This document shows positions 11,214 to 20,358 of a stretch of DNA of 64,000 nucleotides, piece after piece (within the stretch, counting starts at the first letter, position 1; each line of letters begins with the position of its first letter). A program made the position numbers and the translations under genes. Source of the DNA: Streptomyces sp. P3 (GTDB lineage Bacteria; Actinomycetota; Actinomycetes; Streptomycetales; Streptomycetaceae); the NCBI GenBank assembly GCA_016893485.2, contig JAFEKX020000001.1, positions 6,217,501 to 6,281,500 of the forward strand. The letters are read 5' to 3'. The notes under the pieces were generated by a model. It saw only the letters and a program-made list of their open reading frames with translations, searched no databases and was not told where the DNA came from.

Positions 11214-11233
11214 GAACGGGGGCGACGGGGACG

Positions 11234-12785
11234 ATGCCGACGACGGGGAGCGCACAGGACGGCTACGCCGCCGCCCCAAACCGACCGAGATCACGACACC
11301 GCCCGCGGGCACGGTCCTGCCGGCCCACGTCCGCTCGGGGCGCCGGACATCCGGTGACGACGGTGACGCCTGCGTTGCCACCGGGGTGGGTACCGGTACG
11401 GCCGGGCCTGCCGGGCGTACCGGCGCCGGCGACACAGCCGCGAGTGGAACGGCTGGCCGCCGATGGCGAGGGAGCCCCACAGGGGCCACCCGCACCCGAC
11501 GACGAAGGCGAAACGGGTGGTGCGGGTGGGAGTCAAATCCCGGCCGAAGGCCGGGAAGTCGCCTTGCCCATCCAGATCAGCGCCCTACAGGCAATGTGCA
11601 GGCAGGTCTTCGGCTTCCGCCTCGCGATGATCGCCCTCGCAGCCCCCTCCGCCCTCGTCAACGCCACCCCCGGAGTAGCGACCCGCCTGGTGGGCGCAGC
11701 CGTGGTGGTCACCTTCATGGCCTCCTACGTCCTCTTCAGAGACTGGGAACGCTTCGGCCCCCTCCTCCTACGTCACCCCTCCCTCCTGGCCGTAGACACC
11801 CTCTTCGGCTCCCTCCTCCTGATCTCGGCAGGGCCTACCAGCACGCTCGCCTACGTCAGCGTCTGCACCCCCTCCTCGCCGGCATCGTCTACGGCTGGCG
11901 AGGTGCCGGCTGCTTCGCCGGCCTCCAGGCGGTGATCCTGCTCCTGGCGCAGACCGCCGCAGCGGACCACCACAAGGTCGTGGCACAGGCCTTCCTGCTG
12001 CCCGGCCTGTGCGTGATCGCCGGCGCGATGGGAGTGACCCTGCGCAACCTGATGCTCCGCTTCGGCGAGGCCACGACCGCGCTGACGACGGTCCAGGCCC
12101 GCCTGGCCGTGACGGAAGCGGTGGGAGCGGAACGGGCCCGTCTGGCAAGGGAGTTGCACGACTCGGTGGCGAAGACCCTGCACGGCGTCGCCCTCGCCGC
12201 GGACGGCCTGGCCGGCTCGGCGGGCGCGGACCACATGAACCCGACCCTGATCAGGCAGCAGGCGGAACTGGTCGCCCGCTCGGCCCGCAGGGCAGCCGCG
12301 GAATCCCGCGAACTCCTGGCGGACCTGCGGCGCGAGTCCAACCCGGCCGAGGGCACGGACGTACTCGTCGAACTGGCCGCCCGTACCAGGGACTTCAGTA
12401 CCAGGACCGGCCTCCCCACGACCTACCGCCCGACCGGCGAGCACGGCGTACCGCCGGTTCCGCCCGCCGTGGCACGCCAGTTGCTCACCATCGCGACGGA
12501 GGCGATGGAGAACGCCCACCGCCACGCGACCCCACCAAGGTCGACGTCCAGGCGGGGGTCCACGACAGTCTCCTCCGCATCAGCGTCTACGACGACGGCC
12601 GCGGCCTCCCCGAGGGCACGACCCTCGAACAGCTGCGCAGGGCAGGCCACTTCGGCCTGGTCGGCATGGTCGAGCGGGCGGCATCGGTGGGTGCGCGTAT
12701 CCGTATCGGCAGGGGCGGTCACGACTCGGGCACGGAGGTCCGCCTGGAACTTCCGCTGGGCGCCCTGACGTCACCGAAGACGTAG
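11234..12785 (+). CDS. NarL/DesK-type sensor histidine kinase in the Tad operon (two frameshifts)
   Basis: About 517 residues after two repairs near 11875 and 12530. The first 115 residues are Pro/Ala-rich and of uncertain frame. Four to six membrane helices follow (FGFRLAMIALAAPSALVN, VVVTFMASYVLF, GLQAVILLLAQT). The dimerisation box is ARELHDSVAKTLHG, with the phospho-His around residue 308. The ATPase domain has an N-box (ATEAMENAHRHA), DDGRGLPEG and FGLVGMVERA. It is 20 bases after tadC and is followed by a matching response regulator, so it probably senses an envelope signal that controls pilus expression. Confidence 0.87.
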
Positions 12786-12880
12786 CGGACGTAGAAGAAG
12801 ACGTACCGGACGCGGAAGAAGACGTAGAAGAAGACGCAGACGAAGACGCGGAAGTCGCAGAGGACGTAAGCGAGCCCCAC
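12786..12880 (+). repeat. GAAGAC-rich spacer between kinase and response regulator
   Basis: A low-complexity stretch built from GAAGAAGACGTA-like units. One frame reads as an acidic tail (EDVADVEEDVPDAEEDVEED) but has no start of its own. It may be a spacer or a remnant of a kinase C-terminal extension lost by an indel near the stop at 12785. Confidence 0.45.
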
Positions 12881-12904
12881 CCGCAACGACCAGAGAGGGC
12901 AGCC

Positions 12905-13789
12905 ATGCCGGACCAGACGACGCCCCATCCCGGCGCGTCGCAGCCGCCGCCGAACCCGTTCCCCAACTTCCCGCCGCCGGCTCAGACTTCGCCCCTCCGG
13001 GTCGTGGTGGCCGACGACAACCCGGTGGTCAGGGCCGGACTGACGGCCCTGTTGTCGGGCCGCGCGGACATCACGGTCGTGGCGGAGGCGGCGGACGGCC
13101 GTGAGGCCTACGAGGCGGCCCACTTCCACCGTCCCGACGTGGTCCTCCTGGACGTCCGCATGCCGGGCGTGGACGGCATCTCGGCGCTGCCGTACCTGGT
13201 GCGGATCGCGCCGGTGGTGATGCTCACGTACAGCAGTGAGTCGGAGATCGTCCAGGAGGCGCTGCGCCGCGGAGCGGGCGGCTATCTGGTCCACGGTGAG
13301 TTCACGGCGGACGAACTGGTGGCCGCCGTACGGGACATCAGGCAGGGCAGGGCCCATTTCACGCCATCGGCGGCGGGCGCGCTGCTGGCCCAGCTGCGGC
13401 AGGAGCAGGCGGCGCGTTCGCCCCGGTCACTGCCCGAGGGGCTGGGCACGTACGACTCTCAACTAGGTGCAGCTGCAAACGGAACAATCCCTTCAATGAC
13501 CCATCCCAGGTTGAATTCTGCGGAAGGGCTTTCGCAACTGCAACCACCTGTGAGACAGTCATCCTCGGACAGGTCACGGTTCCAACTCAGCGCGAGGGAG
13601 GCGGAGATCATGGACCACATCGCGTCCGGCATGACGAACCAGCAGATCGCCGCCACCTGCTTCATCTCCGAGAAGACGGTCAAGAACCACATCAACCGCA
13701 TCTTCGCCAAGCTCCACAGCACCAGCCGCTCCGAGGCCGCCGCCAAGTGGCTTGGTACGGCGCCGGGTTCGGCCCGAGGGCTGGGCTGA
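12905..13789 (+). CDS. NarL/FixJ-family response regulator
   Basis: Intact, 294 residues, ATG 12905. After a Pro-rich leader the receiver domain spans about residues 36-150, with the acidic pair (VVADDNPVV), phospho-Asp 83 in LLDVRMPG and the TYS switch region. The LuxR-type HTH lies at about 220-280 (FQLSAREAEIMDHIASGMTN, FISEKTVKNHINRIFAKL). The linker at about 180-220 has unusually low GC and rare codons such as CTA. It is the partner of the preceding kinase and a likely regulator of the flp promoter region that follows. Confidence 0.92.
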   Translation: MPDQTTPHPGASQPPPNPFPNFPPPAQTSPLRVVVADDNPVVRAGLTALLSGRADITVVAEAADGREAYEAAHFHRPDVVLLDVRMPGVDGISALPYLVRIAPVVMLTYSSESEIVQEALRRGAGGYLVHGEFTADELVAAVRDIRQGRAHFTPSAAGALLAQLRQEQAARSPRSLPEGLGTYDSQLGAAANGTIPSMTHPRLNSAEGLSQLQPPVRQSSSDRSRFQLSAREAEIMDHIASGMTNQQIAATCFISEKTVKNHINRIFAKLHSTSRSEAAAKWLGTAPGSARGLG

Positions 13790-13878
13790 CCCATGACACC
13801 GCGACGGTGGACCCAACGGCCGGGCCTACGGCCCCGGTTCGGCGACGGGCGGGCCCAATGCGACGGCAGGGGCTCCAA

Positions 13879-13906
13879 TTGGGCCCGATTTTGGGCCCTG
13901 GGGCCC
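13879..13906 (+). promoter_or_regulatory. TTGGGC direct-repeat element upstream of flp
   Basis: A 28-base block with TTGGGC at 13879 and TTGGGC at 13891, ending in GGGGCCC. It lies 94 bases before the flp start, in the 211-base gap after the response regulator. A block at 16181-16208 matches it at 21 of 28 positions and lies at nearly the same distance before the toxin gene. A shared activator site is inferred. Confidence 0.5.
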
Positions 13907-14000
13907 TCTGGCGTACCCGTGGATCGGGCATACCGTTCTCATGTCGAAAGCGGCACCGGCGACGAGGAAGCCGGTAACGCGTCATTCGGAGGGGAACACC

Positions 14001-14235
14001 ATGAGCGACCTGATGCTGAAGACCGCCGTCGCGACCAAGGCGCGTGTGAACGGCTGGAAGAACACGACCGTCGAGGCCCTGCAGCGCCGTGCGGGCGACA
14101 AAGGGGCAGACGGCGGTGGAGTACCTGGGGATCATCGCGGTGGTGGTGGCGATCGTGCTGGCGATCACGGGTACGTCCATCGGGTCGACGATCCTGGGCA
14201 AGATCACCGGACTGATCAACCAGGTCGGCAATTGA
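14001..14235 (+). CDS. flp: Flp-family type IVb major pilin (frameshifted)
   Basis: ATG 14001 follows a strong GGAGGGG site. The 35-residue leader ends in GDKG. After one extra A near 14100 the mature pilin reads QTAVEYLGIIAVVVAIVLAI and ends ITGLINQVGN. The cut G35/Q36 places Glu at mature +5, as required by prepilin peptidases. The mature length of 42 residues is typical of Flp pilins. It is the structural subunit of the fibre assembled by CpaF, TadB and TadC. Confidence 0.9.
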
Positions 14236-14834
14236 CGCGACCGCGTCGGCGCGGCGACGCAGGGCAGGCCTTCCCCATCTACATCACGGTGGTGGGAGGT
14301 CTGCTCTTCCTTGCGTTGGCGTACTTCGCGGTCGGCCAGGCCACGGTGAACCGGGGCGGCGCCCAGACAGCCGCTGACGCGGCGGCACTGGCGGCGGCGC
14401 AGGACACCCGGGACAAGCTCGCGGGCGAGTGGGTGACCGACGTGCTCGACCCCACCAAGTGGCAGGACATCTTCAACGGGCAGGGCGTCGAGTTCGGCGG
14501 GTGCGCGCGAGCCGCCCAGCTCGCGGCCCAGAACGACGCCGACGTGCTGGCGTGCGATCCGGCCCCGTCCCTCCTGCGCTACGACGTCGACGTGCAGACC
14601 AGGAAGACGATGGGGAAGTCCATCGTCCCCGTCACGTCGAGCAAGAGGTCGAAGGCCTCCGCCGCGGCGGTCATCGAGCCGCTCTGCGAGTTCAAGCTCC
14701 CCGGCGCGGGTGCCGGGAGCTCTATGTTGCCGCAGCTCACCTGCAAGGACGGCAGGAACTGGGACCTGGACCCGACCGATCTCACCGATCTCCCGGGACC
14801 CGAGGACCTCTTCGACGTCCATCTGGCCGACTGA
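14232..14834 (+). CDS. TadG-like pilus assembly protein
   Basis: About 200 residues from a TTG at 14232 that overlaps the flp stop (TTGA), which implies translational coupling. The N-terminus GDAGQAFPIYITVVGGLLFL has a G/Q site and one helix, but lacks the Glu at +5 seen in the pilins. The following AQTAADAAALAAAQ block is the signature of TadG/TadE-type proteins with an extracytoplasmic tail. The tail carries four Cys. TTG is rare, so the start is the weak point of this call. Confidence 0.75.
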   Translation: MTRPRRRGDAGQAFPIYITVVGGLLFLALAYFAVGQATVNRGGAQTAADAAALAAAQDTRDKLAGEWVTDVLDPTKWQDIFNGQGVEFGGCARAAQLAAQNDADVLACDPAPSLLRYDVDVQTRKTMGKSIVPVTSSKRSKASAAAVIEPLCEFKLPGAGAGSSMLPQLTCKDGRNWDLDPTDLTDLPGPEDLFDVHLAD

Positions 14835-14868
14835 CAAGCGAACGACGAGTGACGAAGGAAGCAGAGTG

Positions 14869-15443
14869 ATGAGCGTTCGGATCACTGCGAAGGCCCGCAG
14901 GGGATGGTCGCGCTGACCGTTGCGGCCGGTCTGGCCCTCGGTGCGGCCGGCTGCGGCGGGAACGGCGACAAGAAGCCGGACACCCCGGCGTCCGCCTCGA
15001 AGACCAGTGGATCGCAGCCGAGCGCTCAGGAGGGACAGTCCAAGGCGCCGCTCGCCGAACTCAACGGTCCGGACGGGCTGCTCCTCCAGATCACCTCCGC
15101 CGATCGCGACTCGGGCGGGTTCATCACGGTGAACGGCGTCATGAAGAACGACGGTGACAAGTCCGTGGTGATTCCCGTCGCGCTGCGCGGCGACGAGACC
15201 GAGATCCTGCGGCACGGGACGTCACTCGGCGGCGCGACGCTGGTGGACTCCCAGGCGAAGAAGCGCTACTACGTGCTGCGGGACACGGACGGACGGCCGC
15301 TGACGACGACGGACTTCGGGACGCTCGACGCGGGTCAGACCCTGCCGGTCTTCATGCAGTTCCCGGCGCCGCCGACGACCACCTCCGAAGTCACCATTCA
15401 ACTGCCCACCTTCGCCAGCGGCACGATCAAGATCTCAGGGTGA
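14869..15443 (+). CDS. Tad-locus lipoprotein (frameshifted)
   Basis: From ATG 14869, MSVRITAKARR is followed after one lost G by MVALTVAAGLALGAAGCGG. The signal peptide ends in a lipobox (GAAGC), so the protein should be anchored to the outer face of the membrane. The rest is a Ser/Thr linker and a compact beta-rich domain (LLLQITSADRDSGGFITVNG, SVVIPVALRGDET). Length is about 191 residues. It lies between the TadG-like gene and the OmpA-type gene, 7 bases before the latter. Confidence 0.8.
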
Positions 15444-15450
15444 GGCCACA

Positions 15451-16085
15451 GTGACCACCACTCCCCGTCTCCCCTGATCGTGACCGCCGCCACGATCATG
15501 GTCGCCGCGAACATCGTCGGCGCGGTGGCGGCGCACGCCGACGACACCCCGGGTGCGAGCGTCCCGCCGGGCACCGAGGCCTCCGCCTCCGCCCCGGTCA
15601 AGGTCGACCCGAACGACCCGGACCTGAAGCTCCCCGAGGGCGCCACGCTCGCCGATCCCAAGGTCCTGGACATCAAGTCGGTCGTCGAGGACCAGGGCGG
15701 TGAGGAACGCCGTGAGGACACCAACTCGGACGTGACCTTCGCCCTCCAGGCCGAGGTCCTCTTCAGCAAGGACAGCGCCAAGCTGAGCGGCGAGGCGAAG
15801 TCCCGTATCGACGCGATCGCTCAGGAGATCAAGAAGCAGAACGCGTCGACGGTCCGCGTCTTCGGCTTCACCGACAACCTCGGCTCGTCGGCCCACGGTG
15901 ACATCCTCTCCAAGCAGCGTGCCGACGCCGTACAGGCGGTCCTGGACTCGGACTTGAACAACCCGAACATCACCTTCGAGGTACGCGGCTACGGCGAGCA
16001 GTACCCGATCGCCGACAACTCCACGGAAGCCGGCCGCAAGAAGAACCGCAGGGTCGAGGTGACGTTCCCGCGCACGGAGAGCTGA
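15451..16085 (+). CDS. Secreted OmpA-family peptidoglycan-binding protein (frameshifted)
   Basis: Starts at GTG 15451. After one lost C near 15475 the signal peptide reads IVTAATIMVAANIVGAVAAH. An acidic Pro-rich segment follows, then a complete OmpA C-terminal domain: DVTFALQAEVLFSKDSAKLS, VRVFGFTDNLGSSAHGDIL, LSKQRADAVQAVL and the closing GRKKNRRVEVTF. OmpA domains bind diaminopimelate-type peptidoglycan. In a monoderm this would anchor or gate the pilus at the wall. Length is about 212 residues. Confidence 0.87.
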
Positions 16086-16111
16086 CGGCGCGTTGAACCG
16101 AGGGCTGAACC

Positions 16112-16140
16112 GAGGGCTGACCGGCGGGCGGTCGGCCCTC
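16112..16140 (+). terminator. Terminator hairpin after the OmpA gene
   Basis: GAGGGCTGACC pairs with GGTCGGCCCTC around a short GC loop, preceded by two copies of a GAACCGAGGGCT unit. It closes the flp transcription unit. There is no T tract, as is common in Streptomyces. Confidence 0.6.
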
Positions 16141-16180
16141 AGTCGTACCCGACCGCCGACTCCCCGGACCCACCCACGAC

Positions 16181-16208
16181 TTGGGCACTGATTTGGGTCC
16201 CCGGGCCC
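16181..16208 (+). promoter_or_regulatory. TTGGGC direct-repeat element upstream of the pilin-headed toxin
   Basis: TTGGGC at 16181 and TTGGGT at 16193, followed by CCCCGGGCCC. It matches the flp upstream block at 21 of 28 positions and ends 89 bases before the ATG at 16298. This suggests that flp and the toxin gene are switched on together. Confidence 0.5.
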
Positions 16209-16297
16209 ATCTCGGGTGGCTGTCCCGTCCCTAACCTCTGGTAGCTCGGGGGCGCTGTTCGTGGCGTCGTGAGTGATGGTGGGGACGGGGAGACAGC

Positions 16298-18550
16298 ATG
16301 GCCTCGATCGGAGGAGTGCCGGGCGGGCAGGGCGAGTTGGGCGGGCGTCGGGAGATGCCGGTGTCGCTGTCCGCCGCCCTGGTGCTCGTGCACGTGCTCT
16401 TCGCGGTCACCGTCGTCGGCGGGCTCGGGCTGCTGATGACGGCCGCGTCGTACGACGCCCTGGACGGTCGGGTCATCGCCCTCGTCGCCTACGCCGCCGC
16501 GCCGGGCGTCCTCGGCTGGTGGCTGGCCCGGCGCAGCTGGGAGGGCGGGGTCCGCGTCCGGCGTGGACTGGCCGCCGTACAGGGCTGGTTGATCCTCGGC
16601 GGTGTCGTCAACCTCACCTCCGGCTCCTCGCGCGGGGGCCTGCAACTGCTCCTCCCGATCCTCATCCTGTTCTTCCTGACCCGCCCCGAAAGCCGTCAGT
16701 GGTACGCGCTCGCCGAACTGGACCGTGTGGAGCGCCGCCCCTTCTCCCTTGCCCGGCTGATCCGTTGGCGCCGGGACGAGGGGCAGACGTCGGTCGAGTA
16801 CGCCGGGTTCATCGCGATCGTCGCCGCCATCATCACCGCGCTGCTCGTCACGGGCCTCGGCACCCAGATCTTCACCGGCATCCAGTCGGAGGTCTGCAAG
16901 GTCACCGGCATGGCCTGCCCGGGCCCGACCGGCAGCGACACGGACGTGAACGCCGACAACGGGAGCGGCGGCGGCACGGGCGGAACCACCAACGGCGGGA
17001 CCGCCAGCGGGGGAACCACAACCGGGGAACCACCAACGGCGGGACCACCGGCGGCAGTGGCTCCACCGACCCCGGCACCACAACCCCCACCGACGACCAG
17101 CAGCCCACCCCCACCGACGACAAAGGCAAGAAAGACGACGGCTGTTTCTCCGGGTTCGGTGCCTTCTTCGGCTGTGCCGGCAACCAGGTCAAACAGGTCG
17201 GCCAGGGCCTCGCCGTCGACGGCGTCTGGGGCGACGTCACCGGTATCTACGACATGGTCCGCCACCCGATAGACACCGTGAAGGGCATCGGCGACTACGG
17301 AAAGCAGCTCGGCCACGCCTGGTCGGAGAACTCCAAGGACGCCGGCAAGAAGTGGTCCGACGGCGACTACGGCGGCGCCCTCTGGGACTGGACCGGCGCC
17401 TCCGCGAAGACCGGCGGAACCGTCCTCTACGACGTGTTCATCGGCGACGACGTCGCCAAGGACTGGAACAACGGCGACAAGACCCGCGCCGTCTCCCACG
17501 TCCTGTGGAACGTCGGCTCCCTCTTCATCCCGGGCTACGACGGCGCGAAGGTCGTCGAGAAACTCGGCGACCTGGGCAAGATCGGCAAGCTGGGGAAGCT
17601 CGGCAAGTTCGCGGAGGAAGCCACCAAGGCGGCCGAGGACGCCAAGAAGGCGGCCAAGGCGGGCGATGTCGAGGGCGCGGAGAAGGCGGCGAAGGAGGCC
17701 GACGACGCGGCGGACGAGGCCGAGAAGAAGGCCCGCGAGTCCGGCTGCACCATCGGCGCCCCGGCGCGCAGGATCCCGTACGGCGGCGGCGGTGGTTCCG
17801 TCCTCGGCGGCACCGGAACCGGCACCACGGTCCTGGCCGCCGGCGCCTCCTCCCCGTACGTCCTGCTGGCCGAGGACGGCTGCGACGAGGACGTAGAAGG
17901 AGGCCGAGGAGGCCCGCAAGCAGGAGCGGGAGGCCTACCTCGCCAAGAAGCGCGCGGAGGAGCCGGGACGCGCGGCGAAGGCCGCGGCGGCCAAGAAGGA
18001 GTACCCCGAGCCCAAGCACGACGACACCTCGGACCCGCGCAACTACAACCCGCCGGACTGGGCCGCCGACCTCAAGGACCACGCCCTCGGCTCCGCCGAC
18101 AACAGCGACGGCTACTGGGCGAGCCGGGACCGCAACCCCGCGCCCAACTGGAAGAACGAGTCCTGGCTCCGCTACCAGGAGCAGGTCACCGGCACGGTCC
18201 GCGGCGAGGAGTACGTGGTCCCGTACCCCAAGAAGGGCGTGCCGGACGTCGAGTTCGACGGCTGGGACGCGGGCCGGCAGACGTATCTGGAGGCCAAGAA
18301 CGGCTACGAGGGCTACCTCTCCAAGTCCAGCAAGGGGGACCTGACCCCGTCCGCGAAGGCCGAGTTCGCCGCCGAGGCGCGCCGGCAGGTGGCGGCGGCG
18401 GGCGGCAAGGCCGTCGAATGGCACTTCTCCAACCCCGATGTGGCGAAGGCGGCCAGGAAGGCGTTCCGCGACGAGGGCCTCGACATCAAGGTCGTCTACG
18501 AGAAGCAGAAGCCGGTCGGCGGAACGCGGAAGCCGGGAGCGTTCGGCTAG
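16298..18550 (+). CDS. Polymorphic toxin with Flp-pilin-like segment and Tox-REase-5 nuclease domain (two frameshifts)
   Basis: About 750 residues after repairs near 17015 and 17895. Residues 20-150 hold four membrane helices. Residues 160-190 copy a Flp pilin start: DEG then QTSVEYAGFIAIVAAIITAL, with Glu167 at +5 of a G162/Q163 site. A Gly/Thr linker, an alpha-helical region with WSENSKDAGKKW and DWTGASAKTGG, and a Lys/Ala/Glu helix follow. The C-terminal 150 residues carry GYWASRDRNPAPNW, SWLRYQEQVTG, VEFDG and LEAKNG, the pattern of Tox-REase-5. VEFDG and ExK supply the PD-(D/E)xK residues. An Imm52-like gene follows. DNA cleavage in rival cells is inferred. Confidence 0.82.
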
Positions 18551-18657
18551 CTCGACTAGGGTGACGGCGCGCCCGGGCGCCGTTGCCGCGGCCGGACCGG
18601 TTGCGGCACCCGCACACACGCGTGATCAAGGGACTACGACAGAGGCGGAGAAGGACG

Positions 18658-19354
18658 ATGCGACGTCTGGTGAGGGGCTTCTGGGGCCCCAGGGAGGAAT
18701 CGGTCGAGGAGTTGGCCGGCCGCTGGAAGGCGACGCTCGACCAGCTCACCCGGCTCCTTCCGCAGGCCGCTCTGCCCGCGGGGTGGACCGTGGTCTCCGC
18801 GCCGGGCTCCCTGGTGCCGTCCGACGAGGGCGGCCTGCGCACCGCCCTCCAGGAGGCGCAGGCCGCCGACGACTGGTCGAAGGGGACCGGCACCGCCCTT
18901 CGGCTCACCGCCACGGGCGCGCCGGGCTGGACGGTCGAGGTGAGCGGACTGGCCGGCGGCGACTCCGAGTTCCTGCTCCAGTCACTGGTGATCGCCATCC
19001 GCACCCCGAGGACACCGAGCTGCCCGGCACCCAACTCCTCACCGCCGTCGCCGAGTTCTGGCACCCCGACTTCGGCGACGTGACCGACGACGACGTACTG
19101 GACGCGCTGGAGGACGAGGCGGAGTACGGCGTCGGTGAACCCTGCGTGGGCCGGATCGGCTATCTCTCCCGGGCCGCGCCGAGTTGGTGCCGGACGACCT
19201 GACCGCACCCCGAACAGCCGTCCCCGGCGCGGGCGTTGTCCTCGACATCGCGGCGGAGGGCGACGTGGACACCGTGCTGCACGTCTTCGAACGGCTGCGG
19301 GACGCGGGGGCGCTACGGCCCCTGCCGCGCCCCATGGACCGGGCCACGCTGTGA
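18658..19354 (+). CDS. Imm52-type immunity protein (frameshifted)
   Basis: About 232 residues from ATG 18658, after a GGAGAAGG site. The start MRRLVRGFWGPREESVEELA and later blocks AADDWSKGTGTALRL, GWTVEVSGLAGGDSEFLLQS, FGDVTDDDVLDALEDE and ALRPLPRPMDR are typical of Imm52 proteins, the usual partner of Tox-REase-5 toxins. Indels near 19008 and 19175 break the frame. It should sit in the cytosol and block the toxin's nuclease domain. Confidence 0.8.
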
Positions 19355-19863
19355 CCGCACCCGGCCGGGACCTCCGGACCTCGACGCGCTGCTCACCGGG
19401 CCCGTCCCGGCGGCCGGGCCGACCGTGAGCGAGGGCGACCCGGTCACGGGGAGTGGACCCGAACCCGCGGGGACGGTTTCGTGATCGCCCCGCTGTGGGT
19501 GGGCAGACCCCTCACCGGCGTCTACGCACCCGAGCGCAACGCGGCGGAAGAGGCGGCGGAAGCCCAACTGTTCGACGTCGTAAGTGAGTTGGATGCCCGC
19601 TACGGACCGCACCGTCAAGTCGCCATGCACGTACCGCTCTTCCGCAAGATCGCGGGAGACCCGATGCCCGCACTCTTCCAAGCCCTGTGCGACGAGGACC
19701 TGTTGGGCGACCTCGCGGTCTGGGGACCGGTGCCGACCGGCCGTCCGGACACCCCACCCGCCAACTGGCCGTCTCCCTCAGCCAGTCCGACGGCGACGCC
19801 CCCATGATCCTCTGCGCGGTCGTCTCCGACCAGCCGATCACCGAGCTCCCCGAGGACGGCTGA
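19351..19863 (+). CDS. Third gene of the toxin operon, function unknown (three frameshifts)
   Basis: The GTG at 19351 overlaps the immunity gene stop (GTGA), so translation is probably coupled. The repaired product is about 170 residues: PDLDALLTGPVPAAGPTVSE, WVGRPLTGVYAPERNAAEE, LDARYGPHRQVAMHVPLFRK, MPALFQALCDEDLLGDLAVW and ILCAVVSDQPITELPEDG. It has no membrane segment, and I do not recognise a named family. Position and coupling suggest an accessory or second immunity protein. Three indels in about 500 bases make the exact sequence uncertain. Confidence 0.6.
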
Positions 19864-19869
19864 ACCCGG

Positions 19870-20235
19870 CTACTCCGTCTCGACCTCCACCTGCGCCCCG
19901 ACTCCCAGCCCCCACCCGGCCATGACCCCCGCGTCCGCCTCCAGCACATGCCGGGACCGGAACCGCGGCAACCCCAACCGCCCCGGTTGCATGGTGTGGA
20001 CGGCGACGACCCGCAGGCCCCGGTCGAGGTACGCCACGTCGATCGGGAACCGCATCCGGAACGTGTGCACGCTGCTCGCCGGTGAGAGCAGCATCGCCCC
20101 GTCGATCCCGTCCCGGCCGAGCAGCCCCTTCGTACGCGCCCGGTAGGAGGTGGCCAGCTCCAGCGGGACGGCGACCGCCCCCGAGGCCCCCCGCACGATC
20201 AGCTTGCCCCGCCCGTCGTTCCAGCGTCGTCCCAT
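19870..20235 (-). CDS. DUF192-family protein
   Basis: An intact 121-residue product starting at ATG 20235 behind AAAGGTGG. It carries the DUF192 signatures RTKGLLGRDGIDGAMLL, VHTFRMRFPIDVAYLD and VLEADAGVMAGWGLGVG. There is no signal peptide. The biochemical role of the family is unsettled. Orthologues often lie beside Tad or type IV pilus genes in actinomycetes. It is read opposite to its neighbours, between the toxin operon and the prepilin peptidase. Confidence 0.85.
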   Translation of the reverse strand: MGRRWNDGRGKLIVRGASGAVAVPLELATSYRARTKGLLGRDGIDGAMLLSPASSVHTFRMRFPIDVAYLDRGLRVVAVHTMQPGRLGLPRFRSRHVLEADAGVMAGWGLGVGAQVEVETE

Positions 20236-20358
20236 GCCAGGCCACCTTTCTGCGCCGCTCCGGATCCGGTGCCAACTGACCGTACCCACCGGGAAGTAGG
20301 CCCCACATGGGCCCACGGACCCATGTCCTGCCCACCGCTCCCTCGATATCGTCCCCGG

